Origin: Mytilisepta virgata
Lineage: Eukaryota; Mollusca; Bivalvia; Mytilida; Mytilidae
Assembly: GCA_028015205.1 (NCBI GenBank)
Contig: CM051512.1
Span: forward strand, 11,034,255 to 11,098,254
Direction of reading: 5' to 3'
DNA: 64,000 nt
Shown here: piece by piece, positions 1 through 10,599 of the stretch
How positions within the stretch are numbered: position 1 is the first letter of the stretch
How the letters are laid out: every line of letters starts with the position of its first letter
The notes under the pieces: generated by a model
What the model saw: only the letters and a program-made list of their open reading frames with translations
Databases searched by the model: none
What the model was told of the DNA's origin: nothing
Position numbers and translations under genes: made by a program

Positions 1-224
1 GCGGTACAGTGCGCATAAGCACATTCCCATTTGGTGACATCTAAGGTGTGCTTTTCCTCCCAAGGGCGGACGTATCTTGTCTTTGTCGGGAACGTTCCCT
101 TGAACGTGCAATCTCCTATGGCACATGTCATGTTGGTTGAATAAAACAATTCCTGTTTCAGGCTATCAAAAAACGGATCTAAATCATCATCAACATAAAT
201 CTCTAAAGGTTGATCCTGTGACAT
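1..224 (-). CDS. Partial CDS, cysteine/histidine-rich N-terminus (unknown protein)
   Basis: An open frame starts at an ATG at 224-222 and runs off the window edge without a stop (74 codons seen). The ATG lies 2 nt after a plausible acceptor (TTGCAG), so this may be the first coding exon. The protein starts acidic (MSQDQPLEIYVDDD) and then has two C-x4-C pairs (CAIGDC and CAYAHC) with a histidine between them (EEKHT), an arrangement typical of a zinc-binding fold. Codon use looks coding: no stops and few lysine/asparagine runs, unlike the flanking DNA. I do not recognise the family. A zinc-finger protein of a transposon or a host zinc-finger gene are both possible. Confidence 0.5.
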   Translation of the reverse strand, partial: MSQDQPLEIYVDDDLDPFFDSLKQELFYSTNMTCAIGDCTFKGTFPTKTRYVRPWEEKHTLDVTKWECAYAHCT

Positions 225-570
225 AACTGCAAGTAAAAATATGGTTAGGTATAAATGTCTGCTTCCAAGAACAAAGAAACCTTATAATAAAAAAAACAAG
301 CATATTCTGCTTAAATATCCTTTGTGTTTGTCATTTTGTAGCAATTGCAATATTAGAACACTGATACTACATTGGCGCCCAACTAAAAACCCCACGATTG
401 TCAAAAAGGGCTAGTTGGCAAAAGGGTTGAAGTTGGATATCGTCATCGTAGGACGGTGACTCTTGAGGTGGGGGAAGTGTAACGGGCTTCCCTTGATAAA
501 TATAGAAGTTATAGAACCGTAACAGGTTTATAACCACCCTCCATTAGTTGCGCTAGTGGAGTACTCCTTT

Positions 571-645
571 AGATCGATCAGTTGGTAGAGCGGTGGACTA
601 CCGAACCAAAGGTTCCGGGTTCGATCCCCGGTTGGTGCGGTAGGT
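571..645 (+). repeat. tRNA-like sequence (A and B box), probably SINE or retroelement derived
   Basis: A good A-box-like stretch (GATCAGTTGGTAGAGC) and a near-perfect B box (GGGTTCGATCCCC) stand about 30 nt apart, as in a tRNA or a tRNA-derived SINE. The flanking acceptor-stem arms do not pair, so a functional tRNA is unlikely. About 200 bp upstream (372-384) is TTGGCGCCCAACT, which resembles a primer-binding site of an LTR retroelement. The two may belong to one degenerate element. Confidence 0.4.
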
Positions 646-930
646 AATTTTGGGAGACAAATCATGCTCTACTGTTACAGAAAGATTAAATTCCATTGTA
701 TTTTAATAAAACCTGTTCTTCCTCCATGATGTCTCACACGGCCATACAATAACCATTATTAACACGACTGGTTCGTGATCTGTTTAATGCAGAAAACAAA
801 TCATAAAAAACTAGAATTTCACGGAAAATAAGTACGTAGAATAAGAATTTTAACTCGGCAATTCCGGCTCAAGTTCGGTCCCGAGAAACTAGAACTAGCA
901 ACATTTCTAGCGGTTAGGGGTAATATGTGT

Positions 931-958
931 AACCCGTACCCGTACCCGTACCCGTACC
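931..958. repeat. (GTACCC)n microsatellite
   Basis: About four and a half copies of the hexamer ACCCGT stand in tandem. The Tyr/Gly reading frame on the minus strand here is a by-product of this repeat. Confidence 0.85.
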
Positions 959-1046
959 AAAAATCCCCGTACCGAAATACATTTTCTTGAATATAATTAA
1001 TAATTCCACTTTTATAGCTTTGTTTCTTGAAATCCATGTAAAAAAA

Positions 1047-1655
1047 AATAACAATCCAAAGATACTAATATTAGATATAGTAAATTTATACTATGCTGTA
1101 TACGACGCATTTCAAGGAGTTACCTCTCATCAGCAGCATTAAAATCGAAACATTTGGAAGACCAAAAACCAAACTTATATTAAACAAGAAGTACTCAACC
1201 AAAAATACCGAAATAGGAAGCCAAATTTCAACTAAGGAGATCTACCATGTGCAATACAAGGAATGAACCCTTAGTATTTCTATTATTTTTGAATTTTGCT
1301 ATATACTGGTAATTTCTGTAAAAAATCAATGAATAATCATGTCAGACAAGTCTGACGACTGGGTTAGCGAATACCCTCGGGGACCTAGGGTCCACCAGCA
1401 GAGGCATCATCCCAGGAGTTTCAAAATAACAATCCAAAGATACTAATATTAGATATAGTAAATTTATACTATGCTGTATACGACGCATTTCAAGGAGTTA
1501 CCTCTCATCAGCAGCATTAAAATCGAAACATTTGGAAGACCAAAAACCAAACTTATATTAAACAAGAAGTACTCAACCAAAAATACCGAAATAGGAAGCC
1601 AAATTTCAACTAAGGAGATCTACCATGTGCAATACAAGGAATGAACCCTTAGTAT
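1047..1655. repeat. Repeat R4, two units with 378-bp period
   Basis: A unit starting AATAACAATCCAAAGATACT at 1047 recurs nearly unchanged at 1425. It is about 230 bp long, ending ...GAACCCTTAGTAT, and is separated by a 150-bp linker that contains the short inverted pair GTCAGACAAGTCTGAC and CCTAGGGTCCACCAGCAG. The same unit-linker-unit arrangement recurs at 27662-28065, and a diverged unit lies at 17677-17840. The arrangement suggests a mobile element with terminal direct repeats or tandem core repeats. No coding frame is present. Confidence 0.8.
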
Positions 1656-2077
1656 GTAAATGTTTACATAATAATAATTATAATATTTCTTTTTATTCAA
1701 TTTTATAAGTTTTTGCCCTGATATATCACGAAAAACGTTGTAAAAAGGGGTAAAATGTGTAACCCGAAGAAGCTAAATTAGGTTGTACAATCCCGATGTT
1801 TACATATTAAGAATAGTAAGAATAAAAGGTATTGCTTTAAAATGGAGAAGAAGCATACTACATTGATTATTTTTCTTTACATAAAATAACGTACATATTT
1901 ATTGATTTAGTTAATTTGTTATAAATTTAAAATGATATAAACTAGAATATTTACAATATTCATTGTACTCTATATGCAATGATAGTGTTTTTAATATTGT
2001 CACTGTTGGTTCATGCTTTTTATAATTATCATATTTGTCAACAGATAAATTTCTTATGAATTATTAATTATTACAAT

Positions 2078-2270
2078 AGTTCGAATCTCACCTGTGGCGG
2101 GGTGTGTTCGACTCCTATCTTAATTGACAAGGATTGCCAATTTTCCTACCGAAGGTCCGTGGTTCTCTCCGGGTACTCCGGCTTCCTCCACCAATAAAAA
2201 CTGGCCGCCGCGAAATAGCCAAATGTGCTGAAAACGGCGTTAAACCCTAACTAAACAAACAAACAATATA
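2078..2270 (+). repeat. SINE, 5'-truncated
   Basis: It begins at a B-box-like GTTCGAATCTC and continues through a conserved core (GGTTCTCTCCGGGTACTCCG, CTTCCTCCACCAATAAAA, GAAATAGCCAAATGTGCTGA) to an AACAAACAAACAA tail. The same core appears on the minus strand at 16664-16905, so two copies of one family are seen here. It resembles the tRNA-derived SINEs with a conserved central domain known from bivalves. The tRNA head is missing. Confidence 0.7.
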
Positions 2271-2450
2271 GCAAATTTTAAAAGGGGGAAAATTAATGTA
2301 TATCAATAGTTGATGTCCCCTATTTCTACACCAAAATCCTTTTCATATTTTATCTAGCATGTCAACTGGGTTAGCATTTCAAACTGATAATAAACAGGTT
2401 TGTTTATACTATTTTCGGGGAAAATCACATTATCGATAGAGCAGAGAATG

Positions 2451-2565
2451 TTAATTACAACCACTACATATAAACGAACAGTCGCCAGAAAAGCTGTTCT
2501 TTGTAATATTTCCAGCAGACTTGGATGCACAGCTGTAGTGCATCCACACCTCACAAGTGTCACAT
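2451..2565 (-). pseudogene. PHD-finger-like C-terminus of the MULE-C48 protein
   Basis: In the frame next to the end of the peptidase frame, minus-strand codons read CDTCEVWMHYSCA and then FICSGC, ending at a TAA at 2451-2453. This is the second half of a C4HC3 PHD finger: Cys pair, Trp-x-His, Cys, final Cys pair. The peptidase frame ends with IFEDM directly before it, so one more base indel at about 2563 would join them as ...EDM-CDTC, the usual PHD spacing. The first Cys pair is not clear (one candidate is DCHQ). PHD fingers bind histone tails, so a chromatin-reading role for the transposon protein is a reasonable inference. Confidence 0.65.
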
Positions 2566-3506
2566 GTCTTCAAAAATATTTGGTAATCTGGAACCTTGAT
2601 GACAGTCTGTCTCTATATCAAACACGGAGGTTTTCTTTTTGATAGTAAGTTTACGTTTTCTATTAACATTTTTGGGAAAAGGGGTGAGATAATTCTTTTC
2701 TAGACACCGCAAAAGATGGGCTCTCATTTCATTTTCGTTGAATTGTAGTTCTGAATCTCCACTACATCTATTAAAACAGAATTCTGTCATATTTGCAATG
2801 GCAAATACCCCACAGTCTGTTCCATTTGTTTGTTGTTGTATGTGCGGTATTTTAATTTTCAAAATGTTTGTATATTGTTATGGTAAACGACCGACAGCTG
2901 AATCTGTGTAGATGTGCTTAACCTTTTGGCCAAATTTTTACTGTCTAATATGAAGATTTCTTTGTTGGTGTCTTGAAGTGAGGTGATCCAATGGTCGTGT
3001 CCAGTATGATGAATCTGAATGCTTGGTGGCTGTATATTTTTTAATTGAAGTGAGTACTCCCATTTATCATTTTGTAAAACTGGAGCATATCCTGTGTACT
3101 GAAAGCCGTTGATATCTGGGAACTGCTGCTTCAACAATCGTTGGGCATAGTTAACAGTCTGACAGCAAATTTTTTTTTCAAGTGAGATGGCACTTTTCTC
3201 TTTGTAAAATAGCGTATATGAATCAAAATTAGTCCACACTCTTCTATTGACTTTAGAATTCGGCAGAGACGAAGCAGGAAAACATGGCAACGGGGAATTT
3301 TGTCTTGTGGACGGGGATGAAACGGATTGTTGAATGACTGCGGTTGAATTTTGGAAATTTACAAGAGGAGAACTTTTTGGTGACTTTTGAAAATTGCATC
3401 CTGGTGTCGATACAGTTGAGGGAGATGAATTTGGGTCACTTGGCAGTGGACTTTCAAACTTGATCCTTTTCCTCGATGTTGGTACTGAAGACTTCGGCGT
3501 TTTTTT
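2560..3506 (-). pseudogene. C48/Ulp1-like cysteine peptidase domain in frame with the MULE transposase
   Basis: Directly after the TGA at 3507-3509 the transposase frame stays open for about 215 codons to 2859. First comes a basic, Ser/Pro-rich linker (KKTPKSS, SRKRIKF), then a peptidase fold. The AQRLLKQQFPDINGFQ segment is typical, GHDHWITS gives the catalytic His, and FILDS the Asp. A one-base frameshift at about 2860 is needed before IQQQTNGTDCGVFAIAN, which gives the oxyanion Gln and catalytic Cys (DCG). All triad members are present in the right order. C48 enzymes cleave SUMO/ubiquitin-like modifiers; whether this transposon version did is inference. It is broken by the TGA and the frameshift. 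Confidence 0.82.
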
Positions 3507-5327
3507 TCATGATAGAACGGGGCGTACTTCCGGTGTCTTTAAGCGGAGTGAACTGTGGCGTTGAAGCGACAAATGAAAGTTTTTTTTCAGAATCTGGGGC
3601 TTCTCTATCACATGGTCGAGGTGTCTTTTTCCCTGCTTTTTATTGGGGCGTTTCCGAGTATTTTTGCGTAACTGAGTCAAATTAAGCACTTTTTTCTCCT
3701 CAAGATCTTGTATTCCTATACTCATTTTTACTGCCATTATATGGTAACATGTACCAAGTGGTGGACATAGACATGTTTCCTTGGGATAAAGCTGAACTGT
3801 ATATTTATGGTCCTTGGAACCTTCAACTATGAAAGCACAAGCGTCGGGTACATGATATATATTTTTTTCTTGTACGGCAGCAATTGCTAAGGGACGTTGC
3901 GAAGAATGATTTGGGTGGGATACATCGCTGGGAATGTTTGTAATTTGAGGTTCTGAGCTGAAATTGTTGTCAGTAACTGCGGTGTCTTCCGAATTTTCGT
4001 TCACTTGTACTGCTTTGTGCATTTCTATTTTCACTTGGTCAACGATTTCGGATGGTTGAAATACGTTTTCCGGTATATGCACGTCTTCTCTATCAACTGA
4101 TGCCGAGGAATGGCGTAGCTTAAGTCTGTAATTTCCCACTCCACAGAAACCTCGGAGAAGTTCATGAACATAATAGTTTTGCAAGTAATTAAAAACAAGG
4201 AGCACACTGTCAAGAGGCCCCTCCTGCCATTCAACAAGACGTTTTATAACAGTGTTCATTCCTTCACAGATATTATTTGTAACGCCGGAATATGGGTCAT
4301 AAACATCAGCATCTTCTAGAATCCAACGGCAAGCATAGTTGGTGAAATCGTTCCAAAGACTTTCCTCAAAATATTCGACGAAGGGTCTACTCCATTCTAC
4401 AGACAACTGATTGAAAAGTTCTGTGAAATCGTCGATTGAAGAAGTATGTAATAATTCTCGTATATGTGCAGAATAGAGGGTCTTGTCTGCCGATTTTCCG
4501 CCATGTTCGTGCAGCCAGTATTTAATGTCTTTTTTAATATGGTTCCAACAAAGAACACATTTAACTTCCGGAATGTGTGTTAATATTGCATTTTTGATAG
4601 CTTTTTCACGATCTGCAACAATAACGGGCTTTGTTTTCTTTAGATTTGGTGCAAGTCTTACAATCGTTTTCCAGAACTTGTCGTGTAGCAATTCATTTTT
4701 TCGATCGTGGATCAGGAAGGCAACTGGAATTGTTATACCCCCTTGGAATAGTACGTGCTTGAAAACCAATACGGAAACATAGTAATCGCCAATGTTAAAT
4801 GTTGTATCGTAAGACAGCAATGCCGGCTCATCAGATTTAACTATTAAAACGTTATTAATTTCGGCTAGAATATCAGGGTGGGCTAAAATGCATGTCATGC
4901 CCGGATATATGGTAATGTCATGGATTACTCCTTCAATATGATACGCTAGTTGAAGAGCATTATAGAGTTCATCGTGCGAAAGACGTCGCTGTTTGTTGAC
5001 AATTTTACGTTGGTTTTTTACTTGCTGGTAATTTCTGGGATTCATTACGCCCTGGTAGACAGCAGGTACACCATTGCCTGCCATTTCTTTGTAAAGGTTG
5101 TCCGATTTGTGTAAAAGTGATTTTACCCTTGAAGATTAGAGCATTGGAACATAATTTTGTAAACTTGTAGAGATTTTATTCATGTCCATTTTTATGGTCC
5201 CGCCACCAAGTAGTCGGGGCCATATAGTTTTATCCTTGTACGTCATTCCGCAACAAACACCTTTCGGGACACTTTTTTTATACGACTTCAGATATTGAGT
5301 TGATTTTTTAGTATGTGAGTCTACCAT
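3507..5327 (-). pseudogene. MULE-type transposase with SWIM finger (N-terminal part of a transposase-peptidase fusion)
   Basis: The intact frame 5084-3507 encodes 525 residues. The MULE DDE signature is visible: SYDTTFNIGDYY gives the first Asp (D93), VIVADREKAIKNA the second (D158), the C2H motif CVLCWNH lies at 176-182, and NNICEGMN gives the Glu (E274). Near the C-terminus CLCPPLGTCYH (438-448) is a SWIM zinc finger (CxC-x5-CxH). PRNYQQVKN near residue 17 is also typical of the family. The same frame continues upstream to 5327 across one TAA (5136-5138), so the ATG at 5084 is probably not the original start. It stops at a TGA (3507-3509), beyond which the same frame carries on into a peptidase domain. 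Family knowledge: this is a cut-and-paste transposase. Two nonsense codons mean this copy is probably dead. Confidence 0.85.
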
Positions 5328-5549
5328 GATGAGTTACAGATCAAGTTTACATTTTGTTCCGCTGATTTTTGCCGAAATAAGGGCTCTGGACTTTGAAAAT
5401 TTCATGAAATAACACCTTTCCAGACTTTTTTGCTAAACGCTTTCAGATATTGGGCTGATTTTCAACATAATGTTAAAATTTTGTAACATTAAATTTTAAG
5501 TATAAATTTCGGGATAGTATCGAAATACTAGCAAAACATGAATTTCAAA

Positions 5550-5870
5550 ACAATAATTTTGAACAACAATTTAGAAGTCTGGATTTAACCACGAAACTTG
5601 GACACAGATTTTAAATTCATGTTTATGAAGTCAGTGAAACATGAAAATGAGGTCAGGGTCACAAGACAAGTATACTGCGACAAACCTTATACGATAAGCT
5701 ATCTTGTGGACCATAAATCTTAATTGTAGGTACATGTATTACATGTGCAAAGTTATTAAAGTTTTAAAAAAGTTTATGCCACTGCCGCCGGAAAGTATTA
5801 AACCTATATCTCGCCTCCGCGACATTTCGCCGCAGGCAAGAAAAAAACTATAGGTAGGTGTTAATATAAG
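5550..5870 (+). repeat. Family II repeat, 3' end only
   Basis: From GGATTTAACCACGAAACTTG to the CCTCCGCGAC...CGCAGGC hairpin this matches the 3' parts of the family II copies at 14920-15168 and 29690-29940. It lacks the tandem array and the 5' end. Confidence 0.8.
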
Positions 5871-6239
5871 AAAGTTTTATAAAAATTTTTTTGTGTCAAA
5901 ATATTTATGACCATGCAGTCAATTTAGTAAATTTGAGATTTTTCTCATTTTTTTAGAACAAAGAGCATATGATTTCAACTTCTTTGTTATTAATGATTGA
6001 AAAAATGCATATTAAAGAATTTTAAAAAGAAAACATTAATACGGGATGTACATTTTTTTGGTAAAATCATTTCTTTGTACCACTCACCCATTTTCTCAAT
6101 ATTTTGGCTGATGACACTGGCGAGATTGGTTATAAAATTTGAAAAATTTTATTACTCAAAAACTACTTATTGTTAGTACATAATTTTTTCACAGTTTAGT
6201 TGGGTTATAATATTTTACAGCCATAAAGTTTTTTCATAA

Positions 6240-6556
6240 ATGGATGAATTATTGTTTAACATCCAGTGGAAACCATGAAGTGCATATTAGGACGAGACCA
6301 TGTTGATATGTTGCTTGTGCTAGACCGACATGCTGAACCAGATTTTTAACGTGCAGGAAGTCATATTCACCCCATCTGGACACATTATATGGACTGCGAG
6401 CCAACCAGTCCTTTGCTCTTGTTCCTAGATGCCATGTGCTTGGCGGAGAAGCAGCAAATACCAATTTTAATGTCTTTGGTAGGAACCGGCCAGGCATCGA
6501 ACAGGTGAACTTCTGCATTCAAGGCGAGCATGCTAACACGAGACCACCAAGGCATT
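6240..6556 (-). repeat. tRNA-derived SINE (second family)
   Basis: Read on the minus strand it opens with a tRNA-like head (TGCCTTGGTGGTCTCGTGTT, then GCATGCTCGCCTTGAATGC and the B-box-like GTTCGATGCC). It continues with a body (TGCTTCTCCGCCAAGCACAT, GACTGGTTGGCTCG) and ends ...CACTGGATGTTAAAC. The 89-codon open frame across it is a shadow of this repeat, not a gene. Confidence 0.7.
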
Positions 6557-6719
6557 TTTCCCCGAAAGAAAGCTTATAACAATCACCTCAGTATAATATC
6601 AGGAAATATTATTAAAATATATTTTTTTCCGCATGGATGGACAGAAGGATGATCCACTTAGCAACCAAAGATATTGTTTTCCCCTTACTCATTTTAACTT
6701 GTTACAACATAACCCATAT

Positions 6720-7635
6720 TAATCCAGTCAAAATAAAATTTGACCCCAAACTAATTGCAACAAAAGGTATTTTAAATCTAAATTGCTTAATTATATCTTA
6801 AATGTACACAGATAAAATTCCATGAAAATCTGACCATGGGAAACTTCAAAACTACTTTCAAATATACTGTTGGATTTCCAATGGAACAGGGGAGGTAAAT
6901 CTTGCTAAAACGTTTTTTTTCAACAAATTTCTTCTTTTGCTTGTTAAGAAAGGTACTTTCATAGACTAAACTGGCTTAATTTAACTTGTTATATATTCTT
7001 CTATTTATGATACAAGAATATTCATAATTTTATTTGTAGTTTGATTTTAATGACTGTTTAAAATCACAGAAAATGCTTACTTTGAACCATATTTCGATTT
7101 TGAAAAAAATAATTAAAATAATTGTTAATGGTTCTCCCTTTTTATTATACATCAATAATTTAAACTTGGTTAAAAGAATTTTTAAATCCACAAAAATGTG
7201 TAAGTGCTACATATATTTTCATAAAGATTTAACAATTCATAAACTTGATATCCTATATTTTTAGGAAATGAGGGATCCTAGAAAGAGAAAAATCTAATTC
7301 AAAACTTGAATTAAAATATCAACACTCTGTTAGAATAATTGGTTTTAACCTTTTTTAATGCTAAACATGTTTTTTGGCAAAGTATTTTATACAGGAAAAT
7401 CAGTTATTATTATTTTGTTGAGATTTTGGCCAAATTTCAATTAGTTTTTACAGAGTTATCCCCCTTATTCAATAAAAATTCCCATAGGAAATTTATTTCA
7501 GCTGTAATTTTATCTGCTTGCATTCATTTCATGGTGATTTTTTCTTGGTTAATAATCCTTTTACATTTTCTGACTCAAAAAAAAAATTTCTTCTGATGCA
7601 ATTAAGGGTCCATTTTTGCTAGTTTGACTGGACTA
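6720..7635. mobile_element. TIR element, copy A (non-coding, 916 bp)
   Basis: The ends are inverted: TAATCCAGTCAAAAT at 6720 and ...TTTGACTGGACTA at 7635. The inverted similarity continues inward, with CCCCAAACTAATTGCAAC against TGATGCAATTAAGGG, and CCAATGGAACAGGGGAGGTA against GAGTTATCCCCCTTATTC. Flanking triplets are TAT and TAC, compatible with a decayed 3-bp target duplication. Copy B of the same family (44879-45819) has a clean CTA duplication. No transposase frame is present, so it is non-autonomous. The superfamily is uncertain: a 3-bp duplication fits PIF/Harbinger-like or related elements. Confidence 0.7.
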
Positions 7636-8210
7636 TACATTCATGTGCTAATAAATTTTCTTGCAAGTTGTATTTCTTTTTTCTTTGAAATAATTTTTGA
7701 AAAAATACTGAGAACTAGAGACTCAAGTGGTGAGCCTGTATCGCTCACCTGCCATCCTTTTCAACATTTTTGTTCATTTATCTATTTAGTTTGTGATCTT
7801 TTTTTTAACTTGAGCAAAATTAAGGAATTGTTCATGGAACCAGTTAGCCGTCCAAATGAGGAGAAATAGTCAAATTTTATGAAAGTTATTGCATAGATTT
7901 TACCTCTGGCCCTATTACTGTCTCCTGTTAAAGAAGTCCGGTTGGCATTTTCACATTTAAAGGGTTCTTTGCCTGAAAATTTCAACCATACTTTTTTTAG
8001 ACTGGTGAGATTTTTTTCAAATATCCCCTCCCCTTGAAAATTACAGCCTTTCCTGGAATCATCATGTTTTCACTGTAGATATTACTTAGGCAGTAGAAAT
8101 AAAGCCACACAATAAATCAGTATTATTTCATCTTAATTTTTTCCATTTACAAAATCTATCACATGTCCATAATGAAATTATGTGTTTTTATATTTAACGT
8201 TTATTTGTTC

Positions 8211-8313
8211 ACTTTCTTCCTGGCATATCCGACTGCTTCTGAGACACCTTTATTCAGTTGATCTTCGTCTGGTATTCTTTTTTTATTCAGTTTACTCCAG
8301 CCTCTTGCATAGT
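8211..8313 (-). CDS. Probable terminal coding exon, minus-strand gene of unknown function
   Basis: A polypyrimidine tract and acceptor (CCTTTTTTTTCAG) precede 103 nt that read, in one frame only, YARGWSKLNKKRIPDEDQ and then a Lys-rich end (GYARKKVNK) before TAA at 8213-8211. AATAAA overlaps the stop codon, giving an immediate poly(A) signal. The composition is coding-like compared with the flanking AT-rich DNA. The preceding exon must supply one base of the first codon. I do not recognise the protein. Confidence 0.5.
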
Positions 8314-8704
8314 CTGAAAAAAAAGGATTTCTAATCTAAATACAATGGCATAAATATGATTGTGATATTCATTCTATGAAAAATAATATGTTGATGCTAG
8401 ATGAAATTCCTTATAAAGACCAACTACAAGGATTTGCTCATAAAAATTTAAACAATTAAAATTTGGCTGTATGGTTACATGTGTGAGCTATTCTCACTAC
8501 TGCTTATGGGTTGGTTCAATTCAAACATAATTTTATTAATACCAAATTCATGAAAAAAAAATCATTTGTGAAGACTTCGTTAATGTGTATATATACAAAC
8601 CTTTCACTGTGACCTTGGATTTGTCAAGGGTTGGCCTGAACCCCCCTCTTTGGAAGCATAGAGTCCCTGGTCTCTGGAGTTTGCTACATGTAGTTCTTCT
8701 CTAA

Positions 8705-8803
8705 CTATAAAATAGCCAACTTCTCTTTCCTGTTTTCCTGATACTGTTGAGTTGCATCAACCATTAAGTCACATGACTCAATCACATGTAGCTTTATTTT
8801 GTC
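8705..8803 (-). CDS. Possible exon, minus strand, unknown
   Basis: After an acceptor-like CTTCAGAATTTCAG the frame reads DKIKLHVIESCDLMVDATQQ and a further 12 residues to TAG. It lies 0.4 kb upstream (in transcription sense) of the stronger exon at 8313-8211 and could belong to the same gene. No convincing donor site was found and the phases do not join directly, so it may be an alternative end or chance. Confidence 0.3.
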   Translation of the reverse strand, partial: DKIKLHVIESCDLMVDATQQYQENRKEKLAIL

Positions 8804-9539
8804 CTGAAATTCTGAAGAAGTATAAAATATAATATAATACAAGAATTGTAATTGTTGACTCTCGCTATTTTGAAGATGTGGGGAGATGGCAATTTACAAA
8901 CATTTGGGTAAAACTTTCCACAAATGCATGGATTCCGATCACCAAAAAACATACTAAAACCTCAACACTTGACACCGTTTTATAGAGTTGTAAAGACTCA
9001 ATTGTCTTTTAACTAGAAGTATATAATTTTTAACTAACGGTGTTTCAGGATTGTTTTAGCTAAGTTCTAATGACATACATGTAGCAAGGATCCCTTCTCG
9101 AGTCTCCCCAATAGGATCAAGATCGTACCCATTCATCAGCGACTCAAGCCTCTGGTATCTAATCTTATTTTTAAGAGGTACATACATGTATTATCATTAT
9201 TTTGCAATGTAGATACACAAGGTGGTGAACTGTAATCTGTATTTTCAGAAAAGCCCCCCCCCCCATTTTTTAATACTTCCACAACAGGCATATTTGGTGG
9301 TTAAAAATACATTTCTCTTCGAAATTGTTCAAAAAGGTACTCATATTCTGAGAGAATAATTTACTAGAACAAAAATATAACCAATTTTAATCATAATAAC
9401 ATGACATTCAACAACGTAACAGGGTAAATCAAACATGAGCAGTGTTCTGTTATTTCATTCAAGTTTGAAAAAAAACTTGGTAATGGGGATTTTGTGGGAT
9501 GATAAATACCTTTTCAAACAGTCTTCATAAAAACAAATT

Positions 9540-10360
9540 GATAACTGCACCCCTTTTGGACCTCCTTTAAATAAATTCAAGGTTCCCCATGCCCAGCCTA
9601 TCCCAGATGGGTCTGGGGGTATTCGCCCAATTCTACATTGCTGAAAACAAAATTTTTCAAAATGATTCTATAGTAACACCACCTCTACTAAGACCCCCAC
9701 AGAAAAAGCATATATAACATATCCCATCAAAACATTTGTTTGAACAGAAAAAAAAAAAAAAATTATACTCTTAAATGGATTTATTTTTTAATTTCAAGTG
9801 AATTATATCCCCAATTGAACCCCAAAATATCTTCTGCACCTTTGTTTGAACCCCCTTTAAAAAAAATTTGGGCAGGGGTCTTCCGTGCCCAGCCTATTCT
9901 GGCTTGGACTGGGGGTATACACCAATTTCTAAATTGCTGAAAACAAAGCATTTGTTTCATTTTGAAGTGAATTGTATCCCCTCTTTTGGCCCCAAAACCC
10001 CCAAAAAACCTTAAAGACCCCTTACAGAAAAAGCATATGCAAAATATCCCATTAAAACATTTGTATGAACAAAAAAAAAACTTTTTATACTCTTTATTAA
10101 ATTTCAAGTGAATTATATCCCCAATTGAACCCCAAAAGATCTTCTGCACATTTTTTTTGGACCCCGTTTTAAAAACATTTGGGCAGGGGTTTCTCCATGC
10201 CCAGCCTATCCCGGCCGGGTCAGGGGGTATACACCCATTCTAAATTGCTGAAAAGAAAGCGTTTGTTTAATTTTGAAGTGAATTGTATCCCCTCTTGGGC
10301 CCCAAAATTAATTCTGCACCCATTTTTGGACCCGTTTAAAAAAATATTAGGCAGGGGTTC
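9540..10360. repeat. Tandem repeat, about 310-bp period, two and a half units
   Basis: The unit boundary AATTTCAAGTGAATTATATC appears at 9790 and 10100, giving a period of 310 bp. Each unit carries GCCCAGCCTAT...GGGGGTAT and AAATTGCTGAAAACAAAGC. A third, diverged unit starts near 9540. The open frames here are shadows of the repeat. Confidence 0.75.
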
Positions 10361-10599
10361 GACTAGAGATACATATTGAATATATCCTAAAGTTTGATAT
10401 GTAATGAACATGTTCCTGGAAAAGTGTTTTCCCCATACGTTTCTATAGTAAACCCTATTTGGACCCCACAAATATAACCTTACTAGACTCCCAGAAAAAA
10501 ATATTATTGACTGCACATCGAGAGAGTTTCATTGATATCGGACTTACAATATCAAAGAAATTATGAAAGAAAGAATAATAATAATTAGAATTGCCATTG

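Noticed and set aside
571..645. Functional tRNA gene
   Set aside because: A and B boxes are good, but the acceptor arms do not pair and the context resembles a repeat.
6249..6518. 89-codon minus-strand frame of fairly normal composition
   Set aside because: It lies wholly within a tRNA-derived SINE whose head and tail can be recognised.
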